Translations under genes and position numbers: made by a program
Notes under the pieces: model-generated
Databases searched by the model: none
Told to the model about the DNA's origin: nothing
The model's input: the letters and a program-made list of their open reading frames with translations, nothing else
Assembly: GCA_025765615.1 (NCBI GenBank)
Contig: JAIVFJ010000076.1
Location: forward strand, 124,001 to 188,000
DNA length: 64,000 nt
Direction: 5' to 3'
Source: Zopfochytrium polystomum
Taxonomy: Eukaryota; Chytridiomycota; Chytridiomycetes; Chytridiales; Chytridiaceae
In this document: positions 10,871 to 23,400 of the stretch, piece after piece
How the letters are laid out: the number at the start of each line of letters is the position of its first letter
How positions within the stretch are numbered: the first letter of the stretch is position 1

Positions 10871-11660
10871 TTGTTTGCCCGTTTGTTGTCTCTGGGAGGC
10901 CTCTCAAATCTTTGTATGGAAAGTGGAAAAACGCTGTTACCAATGGCCACCCACACATGTGATCCAGGCAATTTTCGTGATCTGCTGCAAGCGCGCTACG
11001 CTACCGCAAACGTGTTCCTGTCTGCATCCAACTTGATATGCATTTGGCATATCAATAAGAACGTAATTGCAAAGTTAAAGACTATGATCACAGGCGACAG
11101 TGGTGCCAAAATATGCGAAAATTTTTTGACCCAATGGCATTCACTTTGCCGAGGCAGGACAGGAGATTTGTCTGAACAGGCAGTGGCGAAATTCGAGGAG
11201 ACTTTATCTGATTGCCCACTGGTTCTGCGATACCTCCAAGGATGGCTCGAGTTGAAAGAGAGATTTGTTGTTGCATGGACCAACTGCGTTGGCAATCTGG
11301 GGCATAAAGCAACTTTCGCGTGTCAAGGGAAATCACAATGTACTCAAGAAAGACATTGAAGTGTCCAACATCCTCCTCCTTGGAGCCTTTGCGGGAATTC
11401 ACCGGGCAGTGCAGGACCAGATCAGCGCGGGAATTCACCAGGCAGTGCAGGACCAGATCAGCAACAAGGCAGCTGCTCGCTCTGCTTGTTTGGCACAGCA
11501 ACAATTCTGATTCAATCATCTGTTTTCTTGCCACTGGCTTGGGCAAGGTGTCACACTTCGCACTGTGAAGAAAGTGGAGAATCTCGACCCCACACAGCCA
11601 TGCTCTGGACCTCATTGACGTGTTTGGGTTGCCTTACAAGCACCCAAATGCGTCCTAAAT
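10871..11660 (+). mobile_element. Broken MULE (Mutator-like) transposase
   Basis: One frame carries LICIWHINKNVIAKLKTMI followed by a W-L-x-x-K-E-R-F segment and a W-x-N-x-x-x-N-x-G-H-K-A-T stretch. This is the characteristic order of MULE transposases: C-x-W-H-I-N-K-N-V, then YL..W....ERFV..W, then the FGH.TTS.VEG.H..LK block. At the TTT run 11314-11316 the frame breaks; the expected continuation (SRVKGNHNVLKK) resumes in the next frame. A third frame near 11610-11640 holds IDVFGLPYKHPN, like the GLPC.H zinc-binding end. The N-terminal half and the DDE Asp region are not recognisable, and I found no terminal inverted repeats. It is a dead copy, AT-richer than host genes. Confidence 0.8.
11391..11462 (+). 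repeat. 36-bp direct duplication inside the transposase relic
   Basis: GCGGGAATTCACC...GACCAGATCA occurs twice in tandem with a period of 36 bp, an in-frame 12-residue duplication (AGIHRAVQDQIS / AGIHQAVQDQIS). Confidence 0.9.
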
Positions 11661-13587
11661 AAAATTGAAAAAGTTTCTGGGGACAGAATTTTCACTGATA
11701 TCAGTTGTTTCATCCATCACACACGATGGTTCCATCCTTTGCACAGCGACATTTTTCTTCACAACAGCAACATGGTGTCAGGAACAATGCAAGACTGGAC
11801 AAGGCAGACAAGGAACTGAGAGGAGTGATGATTGTATTGGAAACAATAATTCACTTGAGGGATGGGACAGGTCCCCCATCCCCCTTTTATACCTTTTGAG
11901 AGTCGTCCTTGTCAAGACTCAAAGAAAGTTCCAGAAAGAGCAATTAGTAATACAATGATACCAATGATACCAATGACAACAAGACAAGTCAGGAAAGCAA
12001 AGAAGGTTCCAGAAGGTTCCACAAGGTTCCATGAAGGAATGTTCTAGAAGGTTCCAGAGGTTTCCAGAGGGTGATTCATAACACATGGCAGATGTTAGGC
12101 AGAACTGACTGGTTAGCAGCAAGAGGCACAAGACGGACCTGAACCTATTGTGACGTCAGTTATCATTCTCACGATGCCCATGGAAGAGCGAGCCACCACC
12201 AATGCAGACCTGGGTGCTGGCTTGCGCAGATGACAAATACTTCAAGTATTAAGTGGAACGGAAACCTGGTGTCAACAGTTTTCCTCCTCCTCTGCTCAAG
12301 CAGATAATATTGGAGAGGTTTTTACCCTGTGCCAGTCACACTTGCCTTGCTGCAATAGTTGACCACCCACAAACACACATCTCCACTTCATTCACTCCTT
12401 CCACTCACTCACTCAGAGTAGACTGTTTACAGCAGACAAGCCAAGATCCTTGATAGGACCAAGCGTGTTTCGTGCACAGGTCACCCCAGCTGACAACTTT
12501 GAAACAAACTCCACTCCTTGTGATTCAAGGCTCTACTCTTCTGGTTGCCTTCAACAGCTGGTGTTGTGACTTGAACAATGGGCCGTTGAGTGAGTGACCG
12601 ATGCCTGCGCCCAGTCAATTCTTTGCACTTGTGGCGGATTTGGGGCTGCTTTCCCGAGAAAATTGTGGTGCCCAAGTCGGAAGGTGTGTGGTTCCAAGCG
12701 CTTTTATTTTCTTCTGCTTATTATTACCTGGAATGCAATCACGGTGGTTGATGCAGCTCCAAAAAAAAAAAAAATTAAAAAAAAATAAAAAGAAATAAAA
12801 GGTATGGTTGTGAGTGTTTTCCTCCTCCCAGAATTGCCAGAATGTATTGACCCCACTAGGAAGCTGGGATATCGCCAGGGTCCCAATAGGCATCGCCCGC
12901 TCAGACGGGTGGCGCCATTTCTCTCTCCCGCAACACCTAACCTCGGCACCCCAGGCTGCGGCACTTCGTTCCCCCACCCCCCCACCTCCAGTTGTCAGCA
13001 AGAACTCCATCGCCATTGTTGTCGCAGGCTCGCAAGCGCTTTCGAGAAAGCTCAGATCGTTGCGATGCTCCGAAACGCGGTCCGTGCCCAGTAATGTTAC
13101 CGTATCTTGCGAGGCGCAATTGTCTTTTTTTTTTTTTTTTTGATGGTGAAGTCGTTGTTGTTGGCAACCATGCCACGGTGGCAACAGGAGGGGGTATTAC
13201 GGCCGGAAACATCGGCAGCAGGGGGTTGCGCGGCGGGTCGAGGTTTTTTTTTTCTTTTTTCTTCCACGCCCAACCCTACTTCATCATTCACCCAGCACTT
13301 TCACATATAACATTGCAGGTAGACTTCCATAACACGCTCTGCACGAAAAAAGGAGAGCTTTCAAAAGATACCAACTTCAATTTTTCCATTAATTGGAGGG
13401 CAATTAATGTGAGGTGGTCACCACTAACCAACTTCAACCATGTTGAACTCTGGGGGATGCCACGAATCCGAAAGAAAAAGCTCTGTCAACCGAATCAGCA
13501 GCATGTACGCCTACAGAGAGCTTTCTCTTGGGGTTGGCTCGGGGAAGCCGCAGAACGCCCAAGCAACTTTATTTTGCTTCTCTCGCA

Positions 13588-13670
13588 TAACCAACGCATT
13601 TCAAAAAAATGTCAGGCGAGCAAATGCATTCTATTTTCTGTCTACACCCCTTCCATGTCAGTGCAATTTG
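13588..13670. repeat. Dispersed repeat, copy A
   Basis: Shares AACCAACGCA, GAGCAAATGCATTC and CCTTCCATGTCAGTGCAA, in the same order and spacing, with 37742-37828. It is a diverged interspersed repeat, probably a non-autonomous element remnant. Confidence 0.7.
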
Positions 13671-13825
13671 CTCCCGCCAATGTGTCTGGCGTATTTTGTG
13701 AAATGCGTGAGTGGGTTTTGGAAGCAGTCCAATCTCTCGCGTTTCGCCAACTTATGCTTTTGTGCGCACAACGACTCTCTGGATGCGATCGCTGTGCTCG
13801 TCCTCGATTACGTCGCGGAAGCCAA

Positions 13826-13827
<2 letters not shown>

Positions 13828-13857
<30 letters not shown>
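13828..13857. repeat. (CA)n microsatellite
   Basis: A pure AC tract of 30 bp. Confidence 0.95.
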
Positions 13858-13860
<3 letters not shown>

Positions 13861-14368
13861 AAAAAACAGAGAAAAAAAACTGCCATTCCACTAATGGTCG
13901 ATTCCGTGACTTCCTCGCCCAGGGGTGGGTTGAATTCCATCCAATCAACAATCGAGCCCACAACAATATATAATTGCGCAACGCGAAACCGTACTAGTAT
14001 ATCACTCAGCCCCCTGGCTGATCGCGCTGCAGTCAGAATGGGCGCCAATGATCCTTTTTCATTTCATTTCTTTTCTGGGGGGAATCGGTAAGCAATAGTG
14101 TTCAAACTGCTGCTAGCAAGCACTGGGGTGGCAGCAGCTCTCGGTGGGGCGCCGCTGGCACAAAATCCGACCCGCTCTTTTTTTTCTTTTTTTTATTCTC
14201 GCTCGTCCTGTCCTCAGGGGTTGACCGTATACAGCGTCTACGCTTTCCAGGTGCAAAGTCGACTGTTTTTGTGTCGTCTGCCAAAGTGAAGGGAACGCGT
14301 CCTCCCGCTCCCCGCGCCCCCAGGGTGGGTGTGGGGTATTGGGTTGAGTGAGGTTATTAGCGGATTGG

Positions 14369-14370
14369 GG

Positions 14371-14416
<46 letters not shown>

Positions 14417-14449
14417 GAGAGAGTGAGAGTGAGCGAGTTAGAGAGAGAG
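14369..14449. repeat. (GA)n microsatellite
   Basis: A GA tract of about 80 bp with GTGA interruptions. Confidence 0.9.
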
Positions 14450-15973
14450 AGAAAACGAAAACAAAAACAAAGCGAGTGTCTTGTTTGTTTTTTTGTTTCT
14501 CGCCGCAATTCCAATTTTTCATTTCCCTTTTTTTCGTTTTCTTTCTTCAGCTTGCTTGTCTTCCCTTAAAGCTTTAATGCGGACCCAGCCCAGTGGCAGA
14601 CAAACAAGGCCTTGTCTTGGCCGTTGATGATTGGGTGCATGGTATGGGAGAGAGAGAGAGACAGGATGGAAAGATAATGAGGATGATGATGATTGATCGG
14701 GGATGATTCCATCCGAACGCAGGATCACCACCGCCCGTTGCATTGGCGCCGCCGCCACATGACAGACAGACACGCCCCAGCCGCCATTACAGGCGGCGAG
14801 ACAAATCGAGACGCTCAGCTGGGCATGAAAAAAAAAATGAGCCACAATTTTTCTTTTCCACTTCCAACCGTTTTTCTTGCCGTCGGACGAGAGAGGTCGG
14901 CAGACAGACAGACAGAACCAAGCGCACGCCTCCCACCCGTGTGACGTGTGCGCGGTACCGCCCGCCGCCTCGATCGTTTTCACCAATAAATGACTTGCTC
15001 TCCACGACTCATGCGGTTTGGCAACAGTTGCCTGTCTGTCTATTTGTCTCCCTCCCTCCGCGTCATGCCGTTGGAATCCAACTCACTGTCTCTTTCTCTC
15101 CACGTGCAGAACGAAGCAAAAAAAAAATTAAAAAGGATTGAGCGGCGGCTGATCGAACAAACTGGCTTGCCACAAGAATTGAAGGAATTAATGGAAGCCT
15201 CGGCAAACATTGCGTGCGGATCGGATCCACAAGAAAAAAATTTTAGATTCACAAGCATGAAAAAGCGCCAAAAAAAAAAGGATTGAAACGAAAGAAAGGT
15301 TGGATTGTTATTATTAGAATGAAAATGAGGAAAAGAAATATGTTATTCTTGTTCTTCTCGGCTTTTTAGACAAATTGGACAATTTTCCTGGGCAAAAGCT
15401 CAAATTGAAGACAATTCCTGGAAAGAACAAGAAAAAAGAGAAGAGTGAAAAGAAGGAAAAAAAAGGGAGCCAGATGGAAAACGTCCAACAAAGCGGAGAA
15501 TGCCCTGTCTTGTCTGCTTGTCCAACGCTTTTTTCAATGTTGATGATTGATTGGACCGCGTGGCTGCACCAAATTTTTCTCTTTCTTTCATGATTTTTCC
15601 TGTGTTTCGCCACCCAAAAGAAGAGTGGAAGATGAGGAGGCGGCACACACATGCAAAGCAGGCAAGGAACCCATCCATCCGTCTGTCTCCCTTTTGATTG
15701 GCATGGCCGCCTGCCCGCTGCCTGGTCCATTGCCGCCACGCTTGTTATCTGTCTCTGTCTCTTATATTTTCTGTCCCTGTCTCTCTCTCTCTCTGTCTGT
15801 CTGCTTTCCGGCTCGTGGGTCTCCCTTGCCACCAAGAATTGTTGGAGAGCGAAGAAATATTGGGGGAAACAAAAAAAAGTAAATTAATAAAGAAGAATGT
15901 GAAAAAAAAGAAAGGGACAAAAAAAGCGTGGGAACAACAGCAACAAAACGAGAGCAATTTTGGCCACACCCAC

Positions 15974-16004
<31 letters not shown>

Positions 16005-17113
16005 CCGCTTTGGTCCCACTCCTCCTCCTCTTTCTTTGTCCTGCGTCTCTGTGTGCGGTGGTGGTGGTGGTGGGTTGCAGCAGTTCCGCAGACAAGAAAA
16101 GGAAACAAACAACAAACAGCAAGCAAGGAAAGAAGCAAGAAAGCAAGAACGCAAGCAAGCAAGCAAGCAGGCAGACATCCCAACCAACCAACCAACCAAC
16201 CATCAGCAAACTGCCCCACCAACAAATCAAAAGTCAGTGTGAAGGGACAGGCTTCACACAAACAAAAAAGGAAAAAAGAAAAAATGAGAGCGAGAGAGAG
16301 ATAGAGAGACAGAGAGGGAGAGACTGAGACAGACAGACAGACAGTGCCGAGTGAGACTTCAATTTCCACTCCAACCTCAAAATTAAAAAAAAAAAAATTG
16401 TCCGAATGCAGCCGCCATTCCCATCCGCATCGACGCTCTTGATTTCTGCCTCTCATTGCCACCTCGTCGTCTACCTCCTCCTCCTCGTCCTCGTCCTCCT
16501 CCTCCTTCCTCCACCTCTTCATCCTCCTCGTCCTCGTCTTCTCCGACCTCCCTCTCGTCGTCCGCTCTGCTCTCGTCGGCTTGCTCTCCCCCCACCTCCC
16601 CCGCTTCTTCCTCCCTCCCACCACTGCTTCCTGCCCCTCTTGTCGCTGGTGCTCGCCCGTCCGGCCCCTGTTACACCGACTCACCAGTTGGGCAACCACC
16701 CTCGTCCCTCAGCCGGCCGCCCTCTCCACCGCGAAGCTCCACTCCCCGACAGCTGATTCGGCGCGAACGGGTTGGGCGGCCGATCCTCTGATTTTCTGCG
16801 ACGCCTCGGCGGTTGCCTCGGTTGTCCACTCCTCCCTTCAGATTCCATTTCCCCTCCGCGCTCTGCAGGGGCATAGTGCACACTCTGTAGCGGGATCCCA
16901 TCAGCCTGTTGTACCATCAGCAGCCGCAGCCGCCGCCGCCGCAGCAGCAGCAGCAGCACTCGTTGGCGTCATCGCGCTCCACACCGTCGCTTTCTCCTAC
17001 TTTCGCCTCTCTTCTGTTGCGTCCCCTTCTCCTCGGCTGGGCCGAATGAACGCAGACGCGGTGGTGCCGGATTTTTTTGCTTTGACAGGCCGCTCCTTCC
17101 AAGTTCTGGACCA

Positions 17114-19735
17114 ATGCCCACCGTCCACGTCAGACAGTCCTTGGGACTCGAATGCACCAGTCAACCGCTTCCCCCATCTCTCCAACCGCACCAGCACTTT
17201 ATGTTGCAGGCAGCTGTGACCGTGCCCGAGCACAGGATCTCAGATTCCGCTCAGCAGCAGCAGCTGCAAAACGAACAGTTGCAGCGACTGTTGGCTCTTT
17301 CCCAACGGCAACCAACCAGCGCGAGCCATAGGGCTCCCCAAACATTTCACTGGGATGGACCGACGCGCCAAGCCGAAGGCGGCAGACCTAGCCTACTCGC
17401 GCCAATCAACCTTGCCGCGACGTCAATCCAGATGGCCCCGGAAACAACGGCAATGTCATCGACCTCGTCTGCCCCTCTCAGCACACCTCCTTCCTCACCG
17501 CAAATCATTCATCACTATCACATGGTACTATTCGCAGCCTACTATGTCGCCATGATCTGGACCGGCTCATTCTTATCGATTGATACCGCCACGCTCCACC
17601 AGCTTGCCGCCTATATTGAACGAATCGTCGCTGCCACATCGTCTCCCATGTCGACCCTGCTCGTTTCACTCGTGTACCTTGAGCGGCTACGCGCTCGCGC
17701 TTTCAAAAATCCGGACAGCCATGCCTGGTGGAGCAACTTGCAGAATCAGATTGGAGGCATCTCAGCCACCTCCGTCGCTGTCAGCCTCCCTCTGCAGCCA
17801 TTGTCCGCTCTAAATATGTCTCCCAAAGTGTCTCCGTCTGCCATGGTCGGCGTTCTTTTCTGGAATTGGCGAAGACGGGCAGCGTTTCGATCAGCAGCAA
17901 GCTCAGCGAAGTGCAGCGCTCCTGTCCACGACGCGAAGACTGTGGTCTGCTGCGTTTATGCTGGCCGATGCATTTATGAACGACAACGCGTTCGCTTGCC
18001 GCTCATGGCACGAAGTGACAGGCATACCTGCGACCGACTGTGCTGCAATCAAACGCTCCTTTCTGTTGTGTCTCGGCCATGACTTGTTCGTGCCCCCAGC
18101 AGAATACAGAAACTGGGTCGCCAGCGCGTGTCAGTCTCTTGGCGCGGGTGGGGCTGCGGCGGCCGCGATCGGACCGGTTGCTGAAGACATTGTCGCTTCA
18201 CTTGAACGTGCGTTAGTCGCCGTGGGAGAGACTGAAGCCTCAGGACCGCAGGCGGTTGTGGTGGTTGGTGGCGGCGGTCGGTGGTGGAAGGAGTGGAAAG
18301 TACCGCAAGCGGAGAACGGCCCTTGTGCCGTTGGCGTGAAAGATGGAATGGCAACGACCCCCGCGTCCGCTGCCGCAAACCGCAGCTTCCAATCTCAGCC
18401 TCGCCCACTTTGGTGTCCCACTGACTGGAATCGATTTGAACGAGCGATCGCGGTCAGCCGGGCAGTACTCCTCCGCACCGTCCGCAATCTCTTCTTCGGC
18501 TGCAGCCTTTCAGGCGAAAACTGTTCATTCCTCCGTGCTTGATGAAAGTTTCGTTGCGTCGAAGGCGAGCCGCAGCCAACCAACGTCACCGAGTTTTTAC
18601 AACTTTTCGCACCGCCACTCAAACCACTCTCTCCTCCACAACACCCTCACCGTTCCCAGTATGACCTCACGTCAAACGTCCAGGTCAGCACTTTCCCCAC
18701 GACACCATCACTTCAACACACACCACTCTGCTGGCGGCAGCGGCAGCGGTGGCGTTGTTCCATCCAACTCCATTTCGGGAGTGATTCCATCGCCCGTTGC
18801 CGAGGCTATTGTCTACGGCGTGCGGAACGATCCGATGTCCGGCATTCACAAATCCAGCGCGCAACCTCTGACGCTGTCCGCGCCTCACATTTATGCCCAA
18901 AAGCTGATGCAGCAACAACAGCAGCTACTTGTCCAGCAAATGGCTGCCTCTCAGCAACAGCAACTTCAACTGAAGTATCAACAGCAACAGCAGCAGCAGC
19001 AGCAACGTATTCTTCTACAGCAGCAACAACAAGAGCTGGTGCGTCAGCAGCAACTACTTGCAGCTCGCGTCGCAATGGCCCGTCAACAGGCGCAAATCCA
19101 GCAACAGCGGCTCCTGCAATCGGTAGTGTCGGCCGCGGCAGCTTCTCCATTTCAGCAGCAGCAGCATCAGCAGTATCAGCAGCAGGAGCTGCTTCGGCTA
19201 CAGCAACCCGCGCTCGTATCCCAAACGACCCTCACAGCCATCAACCCTCATCCCACCCAGTTACCCGCAGTTGCATCTAACGCAGTCAGTTCGCAATGAG
19301 CCTCAGCAACAGCAGCAGCAGCAGCAGCAACAACAAACTCAGTTGCTGCGGCAAAGCCAGTCACAGCAGCTTGTCCGTCTTAGTCAGCCCCTGAATCAAA
19401 TTCCCGCCGAGGCGGTTGGAGCGCTTTTGAAGTCGGAGCAGGAGCGGCAACTATCGCTGCAGCTGCAGAGTTTCCAGCAGCAGCAGCAGCAGTTGCAGCT
19501 CCAGCAGCTGCAACAGCGGCAACAGCAACAGGTGCAAGAGCAAGCGTTTCGCGCCGTCGGGTTTGCGCCGTCGTCGTCGTACTCGGCCACACCCTTGTTT
19601 GCCGTGACCGAGGCGTCCCTCTTTGGCGAACACGGCGGCCGCCTGAGCAGCGATGCCTCCCTTGCGTCCCTGTCGCTGTCCTCGGCCACCTCTTCTGCCT
19701 TTGGTTCAGCTTCACATTCATTTTGGAGCATGTGA
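17114..19735 (+). CDS. PHO80/PCL-type cyclin with poly-Gln C-terminus
   Basis: The cyclin box is split. The first part has the helix TLLVSLVYLERLRAR (about 17650-17700). The second begins RLWSAAFMLADAFMNDN, continues CRSWHEVTGIP and ends with DLFVPPAEYRNW (about 17937-18120). The order S-L-V-Y-L-x-R-L, then M-L-A-D-x-F-x-x-D-N, then W-x-E-V-x-G-I is diagnostic of Pho85-type cyclins, which activate a CDK in nutrient, polarity or cell-cycle control. At least three introns are needed: one between about 17795 and 17895, one about 18270-18380, and one well-placed at 19216-19270 (55 nt, phase 0). The tail is Ser/His-rich then dominated by Gln runs, ending at 19735. ATG 17114 is chosen because an adjacent Gln-rich segment is in frame; an upstream exon ending before the acceptor near 17088 is possible. 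The insertion inside the cyclin box is longer than usual. Confidence 0.65.
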
Positions 19736-20443
19736 AAAAAAGATAAGAAAAAAGCAACAAAAGGAAACGATGGCACACACCCACACTCACCTTATACCAG
19801 ATATGTTTCCATCCCCCTATTTTTTCGATGCTTTCCTTGATGCTTTCCTTTGGTGTTTTTGTTTTCTTTGTTTTCTTTTTTTTTTTCTTTTTCGTTTTCG
19901 TTTCGGTAATACACGTATGCATTTGGACGGCGTTCCCAGCAGCAGATTCCTTGCTTTTTCAACTTTAGGGCTTGCAGCGGCAGAAACTCTGATGAGTGTT
20001 CGAGAGAAGACGAGCCAGTCGACAGAGACGGAGAGAGACAAGGATCGAGCTTCCTTGTCATGCAATAGCGCTTGCCTGTCTGCCGTTCTTTTTGTCTCTC
20101 TCTCTCTCACTCACTCTCTCCCCCTCTCTCGCCCACAGTCCCACACCCATTTTCGGCATCTCAGCAACTAGCGGGATTGGACCGTCTCATACCTGGCCAT
20201 CCCAGCTCCCTCCCCCTCAATCTCCTCCTCCTTCAATCCACACCACCAAACCCCCCTACCGGGCACGAGACTGGGAGGTGTCCCCGCCTAATCCCCTCCA
20301 CCAACCCCCTGCCCGACACCCCTCAATCTACTTTTTAAGGGTGTTGCGGTTGTCGGTGACAACTCCTCGCCTCCTCAATCGAACCCACCCCCCCACCGTC
20401 ACTCGCTACTTTCCTTCCCCCCATCCCCCGATCCTTCTCGCAA
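19736..20443. other. Intergenic region between cyclin and PX genes
   Basis: T-rich 3' flank of the cyclin gene, then CT- and C-rich sequence ahead of the PX gene start. No gene supported. Confidence 0.5.
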
Positions 20444-23400
20444 ATGGATCCGCCGACAGTCTCCTCCATGGCCGCTGCGGGAAACAGCTCCAAAAGGCAA
20501 GCGGAAAACGACGCTCCCGTCCGAATCTCGCCAGGCCCCTCCACCCGTGGTGGTGGTGTGGGTTCAGTGTCGCCACCGTCGTCCATAATGAGTCTTGCGA
20601 GCCACTCTGCGAATGCCAACAACACCACCACCACCACTACCGCCGCCGCCACCGTCACAGGAGCATCGCCCGGAGCAGCATCGGCAGCAGCAGTCCACAG
20701 TGGCTCTTTGGTGCCTGCGGCCCACGATCGTACCCGCCTGTCGGCGCTCGGCCCGCTCAACGCGAACCCCAAGCTGGCGTTGGGGCCCTTGGGTCCGCTC
20801 GAAACAATCGCCACCACAACGGCGGACATTCACAGCCAGAGCCGCCTCCTGCCGCTCCAGGACCTCAGACCCCGACCCGTGTCGCCGCCGTCCCCGCAAT
20901 CGCTCGCTGGCTCCCCGCTGTCCGCATCGTCCCTGCAGTCGGCATCAGTCGCCCACCGCCACCACCACCATCACCCCCACCTTCACCAGCAGGAGCAACC
21001 GCACCCGCACCGGCACTCGCACCCGCAGCAGATTCGGCAGCCGCATCCGTCGCCGAACCTTTCGTACCCTCCCCGATCCTCCTCGTCGTCGTCGTCGTCG
21101 TCGTCGGCGTCAGCGTCGGCGTCGTCGTCCTCGTCCCCGACGCAGTCGCTGCAGTTTGTCGAGGGCTACTCGCTGGCTGAGATCGCGGCAAAGCTGTACC
21201 CCGACCACCGCCGGCTTTCGCGCAAGTCGCTGTCGTCCATGTCGCTCAGCTCGTCGTCCGGCAGCCAGTCCCTCAACTGGGGCGTCGATCGCAGCCAGCT
21301 GCAGGCTTGGGCCGTCCAGCAGAACGTGTCGGTCGCCGGCGAGCGCGATGCGGGGCTGGACGACGACGATGGCGAGAGCGGCGTCGACGGGGACGACGGG
21401 GACGTCGATGACGTGCAACCCGTCGGGTCCTATCGCGGGGGTAGTGGCGGCGGCGGAGGCGGAGGCGGAGGTGGGAGTGTGGGCGCGGGCTTTGCGGCCG
21501 ATGCTTGGCTGGAGACGCACGCGCAGCTGAGCGATGACGACTTGGCGTCGGCCGGCGGATCGTCGCTGGATAGCGGCCGCTCTCTCGCTCACTCGACCGG
21601 GAAGCTGTCGTCGGCATCCGGCCACCAACACCCACACCACCACCACCATCACCACCATCACCACCATCATCACCACAACCAGCAGCCTGGGGGCCACCTG
21701 GCGCGTCAGCTCTCTGGTGTAACGGAGGAGGAGGAGGATCCACCGTTGGAGGCGGGCGACTTTGTCGGGCGGAACCGCCACGTCGCGCGGTACCTCGAGC
21801 TGTACAATCCTAACGCTCTCTCGACCAGTCCGAGCGGCGCGCACGAGTTTATTCCGGAAGAGGACGAGGCCAGTGGCGAAGGCGGCGCGGATCTTCACAG
21901 CAAAGGGACTCTTGGAATATCTTCGACGACCTTGTACAAGGACCCCTCAGAGGACGGCGTTGACGAAACCGAGCCTTCCACAGCGGCGGTCGGCGGCGGC
22001 GGTACAGCCGGTGCGGCCGCCGAGCCCGAGCGGGTGAGCACGAGCACGGACGCTTCGCGGGCGTCAGCGGGCCTGTCGCCTGCGCGCGCCGGATCCGTCA
22101 CCTCTGCGATTTCGTGGTCGCGCAAGATGGCCACCCTGCCGATCGACGCGGGCGGCGGCGCGGGTGCCAACGCGAAGAAAAAGGCAAAGGGCAAAGCGTC
22201 GACGTTGACGCGCAAGTCGAAAGGCTCGGACGTCCGCAGGGCCTCCGTGACGTCGCAGGACGCGCCGAAAAATCCGCAAAGCTCGGTTTTCGGTATGATT
22301 CTGTCGCTGTTTGGAAACAATGGTGCGGGATCCAGCGCGAACGCGTCTGCTTCGAATAGTTCTGCTGCTACTGCGTCAAAGGTGAAGGGTCTTCTAATTA
22401 AAGTTCGTTTCTGGCGTTGGGGACTCATTCAATGTCAACGTTCTGCAACCCCCTCATTGTTCTTCACTAGGTGGAAGATCAGACACGATCGCAGCCTTCA
22501 AAGACTTTTAACTCTTCAAACCCATCGTCCCAGCGCTCTGCTAACCACAAGCAAAGCCGCCCATCCATTTCGAGCTTGTCACAAGCGAACGGAATGCAGC
22601 AGCGCGCACCGAATCGCCTTTCTACCGTCAGCTCCTTTAGTGCGTACAACGGCCGGAACTCGCGGCCAGAGACACCTGTGGGTGAGAGGCCAACGCCTCA
22701 GAGCCCGACCGTCAACATTGTCGTGAACCCGCCTGCGACAATGTCGCCATCCCCCGTGCCCAACGCTACCCCGTACTCGGTGGCCTCGTTTTTCAGCCCT
22801 GCACCAAAGCAGCTCGAGCTCTCCCAGTCCCTCGACACGTTCACCTCCTTGGTAGACAAGGTCCCGCTGCAGCGGCACTCGTTCTTCAAACCGACCATCC
22901 CCCCGCCGCCGCCGCCGCCGCCTCCATTGTTCAACGCGCTGCTCCTCCCGCAGTTTTTCAGCGCCGCCGGATCCCGAAACGGCGCGGTCCTGCAGAGCGA
23001 CGAGGACGGAAACGACGACATTATGGAGGAGGAGGACTATTACGAGGACGACGACGACGAGCACGGCGGACCCGCCGAGTTTGACGACGGCAACAACGAC
23101 GAGGACGAGGGTGACGAATTCGAAGAGTACGACGACGGCGGCGCGTTCGCGGCGGGGGCCAACGACCCGTCCAGCCCGAGCGCGCAAGCCATGGCTGGCG
23201 GCGGCGGCGCGTTTTTTCCGTTCCACCCGCGGATAGGCAGCCGCTCCGCGTCGTACTCGTACGACCTTGGCGACGACAGCGAAAGCGTCGTCTCGCGCGG
23301 GCGCAGCCGGCGGTCCGCGCGACAGGAGCAGAAGCGCAACTCGACGAGCGGGCCGCTTGGGCGCCGCGGGTCTGTGCCCAACGGCTCTGGCAGCGTCATT

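Larger units (their letters stand above)
11661..17113. other. Long gene-poor, repeat-rich stretch
   Basis: About 5.4 kb without a supported gene. It is relatively AT-rich to about 14 kb, then full of simple repeats: GGTTCCA-type short repeats near 12000-12060, A-runs at 12761-12800, T-runs near 13123-13141, (CA)n at 13828-13857, (GA)n at 14369-14449, (CA)n near 15978-16004, GCAA repeats near 16150-16170 and AACC repeats near 16180-16200. From 16400 it is pyrimidine-rich, consistent with promoter/5' UTR sequence of the cyclin gene. Short open frames here show no conserved motif. It may be old mobile-element sediment next to the MULE relic. Confidence 0.55.

Noticed and set aside
12615..13184. 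189-codon minus-strand frame
   Set aside because: Contains translated poly-A/T runs (Lys and Phe runs) and no conserved segment.
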